Shown: positions 52,129 to 61,621, counted from the stretch's first letter. The stretch: 64,000 bases of DNA from JALZMG01 sp963844175 (GCA_963844175.1 CAWJNE010000015.1:10437-74436); one strand, 5' to 3'. Program-made: numbers and translations. The notes: generated by a model not told the origin, from the sequence alone.

Positions 52129-52326
52129 TCATGGCGCTGGCCGGTCGACCGGCCGTCGCACTGCCACCACGAGGAGGTGGACACTCAGGACGAAGACCCA
52201 CGCCGGGAACCGCAGATCGAGCGCCGGCACGACGAGGAGCGAGAACGCCAGCCCGGCCACTGCCGCCGCCCTCGGGGTGCCAATCGCTCCAGTGGCGATG
52301 AGGGCGGGGGACTGAGCAGGTTGCAC
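52129..52326 (-). CDS. 65-residue membrane protein
   Basis: GTG 52326 is preceded by GGGAGG. Two hydrophobic segments: AAAVAGLAFSLLVVPALDL and WVFVLSVHLLVVAV, ending RRPVDRPAP. The start lies 16 bases after the antiporter stop, which suggests co-transcription. It could be an accessory subunit; unproven. Confidence 0.5.
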   Translation of the reverse strand: MQPAQSPALIATGAIGTPRAAAVAGLAFSLLVVPALDLRFPAWVFVLSVHLLVVAVRRPVDRPAP

Positions 52327-52342
52327 GCGACGTCCTCCCGAG

Positions 52343-53647
52343 TCATCCCGTGCCCGGGGTGCCCGCTGCGTGCGGGCGAACGCGGACGAACGGGCGGGAG
52401 GGCAGTTCGACGTCGGCCGGCCCCGGCGGGTGAACTCCGGTACGTCGGGCGTAGGCGCCGTAGCGCGCCGCGAGCGGCCCGGCAGACAGCCCGTGGGCCA
52501 CGACACTGATCAGGACCGTCGTGAAGATCGCGACCAGAGCGATGTGGGCGTCGGCCGTTTCGAGGGCGTCGAAGGCGAGCAGCGCGAAGACCACCGAGGC
52601 AAGGCCTCGTGGTCCGAACCAACCCACGAAGGCGACCGTCGGCCGGTCGAGCCCGGTCCCGAGCAACGCAACGGCCACCGCCACGAGTCGCACGACGGCC
52701 AGGCTGAGCACGGCGAACACGACATCCTTCCAACTGGCGTCACCGAGCACGGGCACGAGCAACGCCCCGAAGACGAACCAGACGACGATCGAGAGGAGTT
52801 CGCCAGCTCCGGCGATGAACTCGACGGCCTCGTTCTCGGCGCGGCGCGTGATGGCGCCGAACGCCAGGCCGCCCACAAAGGCCGCGACGAATCCGTTGCC
52901 GTGCGCTTCGACGGTTGCTGCGTAGGCGAGGAGCGACAGCGCCAGCAGACCGATCGGGATGTACCTCGGCGACGCCCAGCCTCGTCGACGGGCCAGTTCG
53001 ACCAGCCAACCGACGACGACGCCCAGGATGACGCCCCCGACCACACCGATCGCCAACTCCTTCAGCGCCGCGCCCGGGCTCGTGTCCGAATGCGTCGCGA
53101 TGTCGGCCGCCACGGCGCCGGCGATGAAGAAGGAGACGAGTGGGGTGGCGATCCCATCGTTGAGGCCGCTCTCCAAGTTCAGCGTTCGCCGAATGCGACC
53201 GGGGACCCGGCGGTCGTCCACCACCGGGGCGCCGAGGGCAGCGTCGGTCGGTGCAACGGCCGTTGCGATCAGCGCGACGACCCAGAGATCGACGTCCGGG
53301 AAGAGCAGCATGGCGGCGAGGAAGCCGAGACCGATGGAGAGAGGAAGACCGATCCCGAGCAGTCGCGCCGGCAGCGCGAGGTCGCCCCGCAAGGCGCGCA
53401 GGTTGAGCCGGGAAGCGTCGGCGAACAGCAGGATGGCCAGGGTGATCTCGACGACGCCGCGCACCACCGTGCTGGACGGCTCGATGTCGAGGACGGCCGT
53501 GGGCCCGTTGGCCATGAGCGCGCCAAAGGCGATGAACGCCATGGGCGCCGTGATGTTGAAACGTTCCGCTCGCGCTGACACCACCGCCCACAGCACGACG
53601 CAGCCGGTAAGGACCGCGATCGCCTCCGTGTCGAGACCATGTTCCAT
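52343..53647 (-). CDS. CPA1-type cation:proton antiporter
   Basis: A 434-residue protein, ATG 53647 behind GGGAGGAG. About twelve membrane helices. The ion-binding region reads ALIATAVAPTDAALG (TDA, with the Asp typical of CPA1 antiporters) and RTLNLESGLNDGIATPLV. FVGWFGPRGLASVVFALL is a further family mark. It exchanges Na+ or K+ for H+. The gap 53648-53844 holds no recognisable feature. Confidence 0.93.
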   Translation of the reverse strand: MEHGLDTEAIAVLTGCVVLWAVVSARAERFNITAPMAFIAFGALMANGPTAVLDIEPSSTVVRGVVEITLAILLFADASRLNLRALRGDLALPARLLGIGLPLSIGLGFLAAMLLFPDVDLWVVALIATAVAPTDAALGAPVVDDRRVPGRIRRTLNLESGLNDGIATPLVSFFIAGAVAADIATHSDTSPGAALKELAIGVVGGVILGVVVGWLVELARRRGWASPRYIPIGLLALSLLAYAATVEAHGNGFVAAFVGGLAFGAITRRAENEAVEFIAGAGELLSIVVWFVFGALLVPVLGDASWKDVVFAVLSLAVVRLVAVAVALLGTGLDRPTVAFVGWFGPRGLASVVFALLAFDALETADAHIALVAIFTTVLISVVAHGLSAGPLAARYGAYARRTGVHPPGPADVELPSRPFVRVRPHAAGTPGTG

Positions 53648-53844
53648 CCGACTCCTCCCGTCCACACCCGACACCGCCGAACACCCGGTTGCGTTGTGGC
53701 GGCTGCCGTGCTCGAATCGTTCGGGCGCCAGCACCCCTCACCCCAGCCTCGGCGGCGGTCAGGTGATGGCACCTCGCCCCACGGGTGGTGATCCCTTGCC
53801 GAAGTCTCGGATCTCGGCAGGACGCCAGACGACCAACGTCCTGC

Positions 53845-55107
53845 TCAGGCGACGGCCGGCGCCGTCCAGACGTGCCTGATCAAGAACCCCGTCCCGACGG
53901 CGGCGGCCACGGCCAACAGCAGCGAGACGACGGTCAGGCCAAGGAGCCCAATGATGACCACACCGGTGAGCACCGCTGCGACGACGATGAGGTCGGCGCG
54001 CCGCCAGTGCCGGATGAGCACCGCCACGGCCACCGCGACGGCGGCGATCAGGATCACGACGCCGAGCGTGCGAAGCAAGCTCGTGCCGACATCCCCGACG
54101 ATCGATGTGATCGCCGCCTTTGCGCCTGGGCGGACGGTCAGGTCGGGCGCTCTGTCCACCACACGTTCCGTCGCCGCTCGCGCCAGTACTGCGGCCGCGA
54201 TGGTGCCGAGGCCGAGCAACGAAACGGCACGCCAGCGATCGCGGGCGATCAGCGTCGTCGCGACGAGCAGGACCACCGTCACGATGATCAGCACCCATGC
54301 CGCCCGTTTGGTCACGGCCAGCGCGCTCTGCGCCGACTCCAGCGACGCTTCGGCCTGAGCCAGCGAGTCGCTGCGATACACGACGAGCTGGCCGAAGTCC
54401 TCAGGGAGGTCGCGCCCGAGCGCCGCCTCGAGCTCGGCGATCTGCTCGGCCGGAACGCCGTCGGCGGAAAGGGGCGGAAGCTCGACCTCGGTCAATAGCC
54501 CGAGCTCCTGCAGCCGCGCCAGGCCTCGTTCGAGGAACGGCAGCAGGTTCAGCGTCACCTCGCCGTTCTCGACCGTTGCGCCATCGAGGAGACCGTCACC
54601 TTCGAGCAACCGCATGGCCGCGCTGTGAGCCCGGCGCACCACGTTGGTGAGCCGTTGTTGCACCTCTTCGTTCTCCAGCGCCGAGGTCAGGGCACGCTCG
54701 ACCAGCCCCCGGACGCCTCCAGCCACGGCGGGTACGAAGCGCTCGAGCGCCGGCGGCAGCGTCTCTGCGAGTGCCGCGTCGACCTCGACTGCCGCGAACA
54801 ACTGGTCCGTGAGGTGTTTGGCAAGTGCGTCGCTGACCGCCGGCTCGGCGAGCGCATCGCCGACCGTCCCGGCCACGTTGTCGGAGTCGAACACCGTTGA
54901 TCGAGCCCACACCGCCAGCGAGCTGGCGACGATGCCGAGGACGGCGAGGACACCGAGGATCCAGGCGGCCACGGTTCTGACGCTGCTCCAGCGTGAACGG
55001 GTGTGCAGGTCGTTGGTCGCCCCATCCTCGTGAAGACCGGGCGGGGAGTCACCCTCTGCCGGAGCTGACGACGACCCATGACCTTGCGCCGGGTGAAGTT
55101 CGTCCAT
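53845..55107 (-). CDS. Conserved multi-pass membrane protein
   Basis: A 420-residue protein. One helix near residues 46-68 is followed by an extracytoplasmic region of about 200 residues (helical, rich in Leu/Glu: AVSDALAKHLTDQLFAAV). Four more helices occupy the C-terminal 150 residues. The overall plan matches actinobacterial 'integral membrane' proteins of unknown role. It starts 5 bases from the FGE stop, so both are probably one transcript. Confidence 0.8.
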   Translation of the reverse strand: MDELHPAQGHGSSSAPAEGDSPPGLHEDGATNDLHTRSRWSSVRTVAAWILGVLAVLGIVASSLAVWARSTVFDSDNVAGTVGDALAEPAVSDALAKHLTDQLFAAVEVDAALAETLPPALERFVPAVAGGVRGLVERALTSALENEEVQQRLTNVVRRAHSAAMRLLEGDGLLDGATVENGEVTLNLLPFLERGLARLQELGLLTEVELPPLSADGVPAEQIAELEAALGRDLPEDFGQLVVYRSDSLAQAEASLESAQSALAVTKRAAWVLIIVTVVLLVATTLIARDRWRAVSLLGLGTIAAAVLARAATERVVDRAPDLTVRPGAKAAITSIVGDVGTSLLRTLGVVILIAAVAVAVAVLIRHWRRADLIVVAAVLTGVVIIGLLGLTVVSLLLAVAAAVGTGFLIRHVWTAPAVA

Positions 55108-55112
55108 GGTGC

Positions 55113-56129
55113 TCAGACGTCCTCAACGCAACGAAAGCCGAGGTTGCCGGTCGAGCTGTCCGCCGTGTTGGCACTCCGCGCGGCGACCCGGTACCGGCGG
55201 CAGTACGACTCGTGGCAGAGGTAGGAGCCGCCACGCATCACTCGGTGATTGCCGAGCGTCGGGCCGAGCGGGTCGTGACGTGGGCTGCGTTCGTAGTACC
55301 CGGCGTCGAACCAGTCGGCGCACCACTCCCACACGTTGCCGGTCATGTTGTACAGACCGAAGTCGTTGGGTGCGTAGGCGTTCACGGGACATGTGCCAAC
55401 GTACCCGTCTGCGGCTGAGTTCTCGGACGGGAACGTTCCCTGCCACACGTTCATGCGGTGCACACCACTCGGTTCGAGTTCGTTGCCCCAGGGAAAGTGC
55501 CGACCGGGTACCCCGGCCCGTGCGGCGTACTCCCATTCCGCCTCGGTGGGAAGCCGCGAGCCGCGCCACGCACAGTAGGTCGAGGCATCGGACCACGACA
55601 CGTGGACGACCGGGTGGTCCTCGCGCCCGAGCAGCCCGGAGTGGGGACCCTCTGGATGGTGCCAGTCGGCCCCGAACACCTGCCGCCACCACGGGGCGGC
55701 GGCAACGGCGGCAGTGTCCGCGAAGTCGTCCGGGAGGAGGCCCGCGAACACGAACGACCATCCGTACGTCTCGGCGTCCGTGCGGTAGCCGGTCGCGTCG
55801 ACGAACTCCGCGAAACGCGCGTTGGTCACCGCCTTCGCGTCGATCCAGAACGGCGCCAGCTCGACCTCGTGAGGAGGGCCCTCACCGTCGGCCGGGTACG
55901 CCAGGGCGTCATCCGTTCCCATCGTGAACAGGCCGCCGTCCAGCCGGACCATGCCGGCCGCAGGCCCAGCGTTTGGCGCGCCAGCCGGCCGACCGTCGAT
56001 GGGCACGAGACGCCGCTGGGTTCCGGCTGGGCCCGGTGCGGCCCGACTCACGTCGCAGCAAGTGCCGGACAGCTCCACGACCGTAAGCGGCAGGTCGGCC
56101 GTCGCGCCACGGCCCCTGGTTTCCTTCAC
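55113..56129 (-). CDS. Formylglycine-generating enzyme (sulfatase maturase)
   Basis: About 338 residues from GTG 56129; the start is uncertain. The core begins MVRLDGGLFTMGTDD and includes ARFAEFVDATGYRTDAE, GREDHPVVHVSWSDASTYC, LPTEAEWEYAARAG and NMTGNVWEWCADWF. The copper-binding Cys pair is CHESYC (about residues 305 and 310), with C-terminal GNLGFRC. The enzyme oxidises the sulfatase Cys to formylglycine using O2. An additional TCC pair lies in the N-terminal lead. It probably serves the arylsulfatase 3.5 kb downstream on the same strand. Confidence 0.92.
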   Translation of the reverse strand: MKETRGRGATADLPLTVVELSGTCCDVSRAAPGPAGTQRRLVPIDGRPAGAPNAGPAAGMVRLDGGLFTMGTDDALAYPADGEGPPHEVELAPFWIDAKAVTNARFAEFVDATGYRTDAETYGWSFVFAGLLPDDFADTAAVAAAPWWRQVFGADWHHPEGPHSGLLGREDHPVVHVSWSDASTYCAWRGSRLPTEAEWEYAARAGVPGRHFPWGNELEPSGVHRMNVWQGTFPSENSAADGYVGTCPVNAYAPNDFGLYNMTGNVWEWCADWFDAGYYERSPRHDPLGPTLGNHRVMRGGSYLCHESYCRRYRVAARSANTADSSTGNLGFRCVEDV

Positions 56130-56383
56130 CGTGCCCACCCGTTTCCGAGAACACGCGCCAGCGCTCGTCGCAACACGTCCGTCTCCTTGTTCCCTGCGAT
56201 GCTTCCGGATACCGACGAGCGGAACAGTCCGTGCCGTCGGTTCTCTGCTAACTGTGCGGTAGCGAGGGCGCACAGCGCACCACCTCGTGCGGGGTGATCG
56301 TTGTTATTTCGTGCGCGGCTACCCGCCCGCGTGTCCTCGGCGTAGAGCAACCAGAGCGAGCGGGCTGTACGCCCACGTCCGGG

Positions 56384-56414
56384 CCGGGGATGGTCCTCGG
56401 AGGACCATCCCCGG
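56384..56414 (-). terminator. Strong hairpin in the gap after the GYD-domain gene
   Basis: A 14-bp perfect stem (CCGGGGATGGTCCT and complement) with loop CGG lies 72 bases past the stop of the leftward GYD gene and 255 bases upstream of the FGE start. It probably terminates the GYD transcript. The rest of 56130-56485 shows no gene. Confidence 0.6.
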
Positions 56415-56485
56415 GCTCCAGACGAGGCGGCGAGGGCAGGGCGGGACCGTGGTGCTGCCCGGCTGCTCCCAGCGAAACGTCCCGG

Positions 56486-56806
56486 TCAGCTGCCCGGCGG
56501 CTGGTAGCTGACCGACCGGCCGATGGCCGCGTCGGCCTCATCGAGCGTCAGGAGCTTGACCGTCTTGAGCTTCGTCAGTGGGCTCGCTCCGACCGTGAAC
56601 GCCGCCGATGCGGCCGCTTCGTCGTCGGGAAGATCGACCACGACGTAAGCGTCCACGTCTCCGAAGGCGAAGTAGAACGACTCCAGGCTGCCGCCGAGCC
56701 CGGTCGCCATGTCGTTGACCGCCTTCGCACGGCTCGACGCACCGGCTTCCTTGAGGCCGCGAACGCCTTCGGAGGTGTACTTCGCTTCGAACAGGTACTT
56801 GGGCAT
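56486..56806 (-). CDS. GYD domain protein
   Basis: A 106-residue protein, ATG 56806 preceded by AGGAGAG. MPKYLFEAKYTSEGVRGLKE and SFYFAFGDVDAYVVVDLPDD are the usual GYD-family elements. It forms an alpha-beta ferredoxin-like fold of unknown function. It is transcribed leftward with the small gene at 56913-57170. Confidence 0.9.
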   Translation of the reverse strand: MPKYLFEAKYTSEGVRGLKEAGASSRAKAVNDMATGLGGSLESFYFAFGDVDAYVVVDLPDDEAAASAAFTVGASPLTKLKTVKLLTLDEADAAIGRSVSYQPPGS

Positions 56807-56912
56807 GACTGCTTCTCTCCTCGTGTTGGTTGTTGGTAGTGCTTCCAGGCGTGGACGCCTCGGAATCGGCGCCATGTGAACGGGAGGTCCCCGATCGAGT
56901 GGGCGCCGGCTG

Positions 56913-57170
56913 TCAGAGCGACGGCGTGAGGCCGTCGACGTGCATCTCGAAGTACTCGTTCTTGGCCCAGGCGCCGACTGCGCCCTCGACCACGTCGCGC
57001 ACCGCTGGCAACGAATCGCCTTCCCAGATGCAGACGCCGAAGGTGTGATCGGTCGTGGCGGCATGGATGGGCAGCGCCACGCCAGGCGGGATCCCGGCTT
57101 CGAGCGCCTTCGCTTCGGCGGCCTCGAATCCCTTGGGATCGTGGATGTGGTGGAGCACGGTGACGAACAC
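56913..57170 (-). CDS. Small conserved alpha/beta protein
   Basis: An 85-residue protein from GTG 57170. It has FVTVLHHIHDPKGFEAAEAK, VALPIHAATTDHTFGVCIWE and VRDVVEGAVGAWAKNEYFEM, a ferredoxin-like pattern close to small stress- or flavin-associated proteins often adjoining GYD genes. Function unknown. It is divergent from the large SARP/ATPase gene, with 94 bases between, and may be regulated by it. Confidence 0.7.
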   Translation of the reverse strand: MFVTVLHHIHDPKGFEAAEAKALEAGIPPGVALPIHAATTDHTFGVCIWEGDSLPAVRDVVEGAVGAWAKNEYFEMHVDGLTPSL

Positions 57171-57264
57171 TTCGGTGACCTCGCATGTCGTTGAGTGGGA
57201 ACAGCACGGATTGAACCCGCGCGCTCGCGTCACCTGCGCATCACCGTTGCGCAACACTCTGTCG

Positions 57265-60200
57265 GTGCCACTGGCCGAGCCCTCCGTCCGAGTGCTCGGC
57301 CCCGTGCAAGTGCTCGGAGTGGGAGGCGAGGTGATCGAGCTGCCGAGTGCGGCTCAGCGCCGTCTCCTCGGTGTGCTCGCTGTCTACGTGTCGACCGCGG
57401 TGCGGGCCGAGTGGCTCTGCGGGGTGCTCGAGGTCACGGGTGGCGCGCTGCGTACCTCGGTGTCCCGCCTGCGCCGCCTCGTCGGCGAGGACGCGCTGCA
57501 GACGACGGTCGGCGGGTACCGATTGGATGCCACCGTCGACGCCACCTTGGCGTGCGCCGAGCTCCAGTCGGCTGACGGCGATGTCGCGACGATCACCCGA
57601 GCGCTCGAGCGATGGGTCGGGAACGCGCTCGAGGAGTTCGCCGACGAGGCGTGGGCCGTCGGCGAGGCGGTCCGGTTGACTGGGATCCGAGCCGCCGCAG
57701 TTGAGCAGCTCGGCGAGGCCCTGATCGCTGACCGGCGGTTCGATGACGCGCTCGCCGTCCTCGAACCGCACATCGTCCAGCACCCCCATCGGGATCGCCC
57801 GCGCGGCCTCGCCATCCGGGCGCTGGCGGCGAGCGGGCGCCAGACCGAGGCCTTACGAGCGTTCAAGCGCTACCGCGACGAGCTCGCCGAGACGGCCGGC
57901 ACGGAGCCGTCGGCCGAGCTGCGAGCCATCGACCAACGGGTGGCGATGGGCTGGGATGGCTTCGACGACCGAGGATCGGCCGGTGCCCAACGACTGGCCG
58001 AGCCAGCTCCTCCTCACGTCGCTCCGCCGCTTCACGAGGTGCTGGTTGCGGTGCCGACCGGCGTCGGGCGGCGCAGCGAGCTGACGCTGCTCGCTGAAGC
58101 AGCTGAGCAGGCGCGCCACGTCGGGGTGCGGACCGTGTTGGTGTCCGGTGGGGCGGGGATCGGCAAGACCACGCTCCTGGCCACGTTCGCACGCGAGGCG
58201 TCGGGGTGGGACGTGTTCTACGGGCGCTGTGACGAACACGTCGTCGTGCCGTACCACCCATTTCAGAGCGTCGTCGGGCGGGTGGTTGACACGCTCCCGA
58301 GCGACGTCCTCATGGCCCACGCCGCCGCCTGCGGCGGCGACCTGCTGCGGCTGCTCCCGCATGTCGCAGGGCGAATCGCGCTCTCGGTCCCGGCCGGCGA
58401 CGACGACACCGCCCGCCACCGGATGTTCAACGCGGTGTTCGACGTCATCGAGCGTGCGGCGGCGATCGCTCCGCTGATCCTGGTGCTCGACGACCTGCAC
58501 TGGGCCGAGCCCGCCGCTCTGCAGCTGCTCCGGTACCTGGTGCACAACCTCGGAGCCACCCCGGTCCTGTTCGTCCTCGGGGCTCGCGAGCCCGCCGAGC
58601 TCACCACCGTGCTTGCCGACGTCGCACCCGCCGAGGCGGCGCGGATCGAGCTGCACGGCCTCGACGTCGAGGAGCTCGCCGCACTGGTCCGCGAGCGACT
58701 CGACGACACCGCTTGCCGCGACGTCGCGCCGGTCGCTGCCCGCCTCTACGCCGAGACGGCCGGCAACCCGCTCTTCGCCGAGCACCTGCTCCGACACTGG
58801 ATCGAGACCAGCCAGATCGAGGTCGACGACAGCGTGGTGCCACCGGTCCCCGCAATCGCTCTGGAGCTACCGCCGGCACTGCGCGACCTCGTCTGGCATC
58901 GCGTCGCCTCCCTCGGGCCGGAGGCCCAGCCGGTGCTCACCGCAGCAGCGGTGTTCGGCGTGCAGTTCAACCAGCGGGTGCTCCTGGCGATGACCGACCT
59001 GGCTGACCACAAGGTCGCTGCGCTGCTCGGTCGCGCGGTGGCCGCCGGGATCCTGGCCGACCACCCCTCGCTGTCGGGCAACGTTCGCTTCACCCACACG
59101 CTCGTCGCCCGCGCGCTCGAGGCGGAGCTCGGCAGTCGGGCCGCCACGACCCTCCACGCCCAGGCGTTCGAGGCGATGCTTGCCGCCCAGGCGACACCGG
59201 CGGTCGAGCTGGCCCCGCAGCTCGCCCGCCACGCCGAGCTCGGCGGGCTGCTCGATGAGGCTCAGCGGTGGGCGACCTCGGCGGGCGAGGTCGCACTGTC
59301 CGAGCTGGCGCCGTCCGAAGCGGTCCGCTGGTTCGGCAAGGCGCTTGACCACGCGTCGGCGCTCGGTCGACCCGACGCTGAGCGGGCCGATCTGCTCGTG
59401 AGACTTGGCGAGGCCGCCACGCGCGCCGGTGACCCGAAGGCCCTCGAGATGATTCGCCAAGGCGCAGAACTCGCTGAACAGTGCGGCGCGGACGCCACGC
59501 TGATGCGAGGGGCGCTCGCCACCACTCGCGGATCGCTCCGCAGCCTCTGGTCCGGCGAGCAGCTGGCGATCGTCGAGGCGGCCGTCGCTCGAGCCGAACG
59601 CGCCGACCTCGCGACACGGGCGCGCCTCACGGCGCTCTTGGCGCAGAGCCTCGGGCACACGGGCCAGACCGGTCGTCGGCAGGCCGCGGCGCTGGAGGCC
59701 CTCGAGCTCGCAAGGTCGAGCCTCGACCCCACCCTGCTGGCCCGGGTGGCGCCGGATGTTCTGTACGCGCTCTGGACACCAGGTGGCGCGTCCGCGAGGG
59801 CCGAGCTGGCGGCGGAGGCGACCGCCATCGCCAACGAGGCGAACGATCCGCACCTGGCGTTCGTCGTACACCACGTCTCCTACGGCGCGGCGGTCTGCGT
59901 GGGTGACGCCAACCGCGCCACTCGGTACCTGGGGCGGTTGCACGACATCGCAGACCAGATCGGTGAACCCTTGATGCGGTGGCACGTCGGCATCCTCGAC
60001 ACCTACGTCGCCACGATGACGGCCCGGTTCGGAGAAGCCGAACGCATCGCGAACGCGACACTGGAGCTCGGGATGCAGATTGGCGATCCGGACGCGTTCG
60101 GCGTCTTCGCCGGGCAGTTCTTCTTCTTCGGCACCTTCGCCGGGCGCCACGCCGAGCTCCTTCCGATCGTCCAGCAGATGATGGACACCGACCCGCACGT

Positions 60201-60741
60201 CGAGCCGCTGTTCCGAGCCGGCCATGCGCTCGTGTGCTGCGAGGTCGGCCAGCCGGAGGTTGGCCGGGCCGTGCTCGGCGACGCCATGGCTGCGGGACTC
60301 GATGCCATCTCGCAGGACTCGCTCGGGTCCACCACGTTGATCGCCCACGCCGTCCTCGCCATCGAGCTCGAAGACGTGACCGCCGCCGAGTGGCTGTTCC
60401 CGGCGATCGCGCCGATGGCCGGCGAGGTGTCATTCAACGGGGTCACCGGCCAGGGTCCGGTCTCGGCGTACGCCGGCAAGCTCGCGTCGTTGCTGGGCTG
60501 GTACGACGACGCCGAGCGGCACCTCCTCGACGCCCTGGCCACCACCGAGGCCTTCGGCTGGGAGTACCACCGCGCCACCACCCTCATCGCGCTGGCGCAG
60601 AACCGTGTGCGGGCGACCGGCATGCTCGCCGCTGAGGGTGAGCGATGGCTCTCGAACGCCGAGGAGCTCTGCGCGACGTTCGGCCTCGCCAGCTGGGTCA
60701 AGCGCACCGTCAAGCTGCGGGACCTCATCGCGATGCAGTGA
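57265..60741 (+). CDS. SARP-type regulator with AAA ATPase and TPR region
   Basis: A 1158-residue protein, GTG 57265; TTG 57247 is possible. An OmpR/SARP winged helix (VRVLGPVQVLGVGGEVIELP, LRTSVSRLRRLVG) spans residues 1-95. A BTAD domain follows to about 245 (ALRAFKRYRDELAETAGTEP). The ATPase has Walker A SGGAGIGKTTLL at about 294 and Walker B LILVLDDLHWAEPAAL. The last 550 residues are TPR-like helices. No C-terminal LuxR domain is present. It probably activates nearby genes in response to a ligand and ATP. The cluster of small genes on both sides may be its regulon. Confidence 0.92.
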   Translation: MPLAEPSVRVLGPVQVLGVGGEVIELPSAAQRRLLGVLAVYVSTAVRAEWLCGVLEVTGGALRTSVSRLRRLVGEDALQTTVGGYRLDATVDATLACAELQSADGDVATITRALERWVGNALEEFADEAWAVGEAVRLTGIRAAAVEQLGEALIADRRFDDALAVLEPHIVQHPHRDRPRGLAIRALAASGRQTEALRAFKRYRDELAETAGTEPSAELRAIDQRVAMGWDGFDDRGSAGAQRLAEPAPPHVAPPLHEVLVAVPTGVGRRSELTLLAEAAEQARHVGVRTVLVSGGAGIGKTTLLATFAREASGWDVFYGRCDEHVVVPYHPFQSVVGRVVDTLPSDVLMAHAAACGGDLLRLLPHVAGRIALSVPAGDDDTARHRMFNAVFDVIERAAAIAPLILVLDDLHWAEPAALQLLRYLVHNLGATPVLFVLGAREPAELTTVLADVAPAEAARIELHGLDVEELAALVRERLDDTACRDVAPVAARLYAETAGNPLFAEHLLRHWIETSQIEVDDSVVPPVPAIALELPPALRDLVWHRVASLGPEAQPVLTAAAVFGVQFNQRVLLAMTDLADHKVAALLGRAVAAGILADHPSLSGNVRFTHTLVARALEAELGSRAATTLHAQAFEAMLAAQATPAVELAPQLARHAELGGLLDEAQRWATSAGEVALSELAPSEAVRWFGKALDHASALGRPDAERADLLVRLGEAATRAGDPKALEMIRQGAELAEQCGADATLMRGALATTRGSLRSLWSGEQLAIVEAAVARAERADLATRARLTALLAQSLGHTGQTGRRQAAALEALELARSSLDPTLLARVAPDVLYALWTPGGASARAELAAEATAIANEANDPHLAFVVHHVSYGAAVCVGDANRATRYLGRLHDIADQIGEPLMRWHVGILDTYVATMTARFGEAERIANATLELGMQIGDPDAFGVFAGQFFFFGTFAGRHAELLPIVQQMMDTDPHVEPLFRAGHALVCCEVGQPEVGRAVLGDAMAAGLDAISQDSLGSTTLIAHAVLAIELEDVTAAEWLFPAIAPMAGEVSFNGVTGQGPVSAYAGKLASLLGWYDDAERHLLDALATTEAFGWEYHRATTLIALAQNRVRATGMLAAEGERWLSNAEELCATFGLASWVKRTVKLRDLIAMQ

Positions 60742-60778
60742 CGCGCGCGTGACGCGAGCAGGGCGCCACGATGCGGCC

Positions 60779-61376
60779 ATGGCCAACGAGCTGCCGCCAT
60801 TACGCCGCCCTTCTCACCCACCGCGTCGACGACGTCGACCGGTGGAAGGCTGGCTTCGACGACCACGAGTCGGCCCGCCGTGCCGCCGGCATCCTCGGCC
60901 ACCACATCAACCGGGCTCAGGACGACCCGCACGTGATCACGCTGTTCCTGGCACTTTCCGACCTCGACCGGGCCAAGGCATTCACCTCGTCCCTCGACCT
61001 GAGCGAGGTGATGCAGAACGTCGGAGTCGTGTCCCGTCCGGAGATCCAGTGGCTGCGACCGATCCGCGAAGAGACCGTGTCACACCGCCAGCTCCCAGCG
61101 TTCCTCCTCCGCCACCAGGTCGCCGACTTCGACACCTGGCTTTCCGACTATGACGCTGCCGCCGCGATGCATCAGTCCGGGGGGATCATCGGCCACGCGG
61201 TCAACCGCTCGCTCGACGATCCGTCCTTGATCACCGTCTACTTCCAGGCAGAGACCTTCGACGCATTGCACAGCGTCCTTGCCGACCCGCAGGTGCAGGC
61301 CGGGATGCAGGGAGCTGGCATGACCTCCGAGCCCGAGGTGACCTTCCACACCGGCGGCTGGGCCAAGACCTACTGA
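60779..61376 (+). CDS. Duplicated ferredoxin-like domain protein, apparent frameshift at its start
   Basis: Two similar 90-residue halves: YAALLTHRVDDVDRWKAGFD with GHHINRAQDDPHVITLFLAL, and FLLRHQVADFDTWLSDYDAA with GHAVNRSLDDPSLITVYFQA. They look like ABM/cyclase-type ferredoxin-like domains. The natural start appears to be ATG 60779 (MANELPP), but the homologous frame begins after the TT at 60803-60804; one extra T explains it, giving 198 residues. ATG 60771 offers a complete in-frame alternative. It follows the SARP gene by about 37 bases and is probably under its control. Confidence 0.7.
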
Positions 61377-61440
61377 ACCCGCCCAGTGGCGGCTGGAGGC
61401 CGTCGTTCAAGAGAACCGCCGAACTCGCCGCCGTGTTCGC

Positions 61441-61621
61441 GTGCAGTCCAGGAGCGACGGCGGTCGCGTCCGCGGCTCGAGTGGGTCGACGCGTTCCGCT
61501 CGCTCAGGCCACGAGCCGACGTTGACGGCCGAGGACGCCGCCACGTTCGTCGCCATCAACCCGGGACCCCGAGCAGTTCAACCCCGTCCTCGTCGAGACG
61601 CTGGCCTCGTTCGAGCGCTGA
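61441..61621 (+). pseudogene. Possible decayed gene end
   Basis: On the + strand, two frames show short protein-like runs: LTAEDAATFVAI in one and PEQFNPVLVETLASFER then stop TGA at 61619-61621 in another. They would join with a one-base change near 61560. This looks like the C-terminus of a lost gene, antisense to the hydrolase tail. The family is not recognised. Confidence 0.25.
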
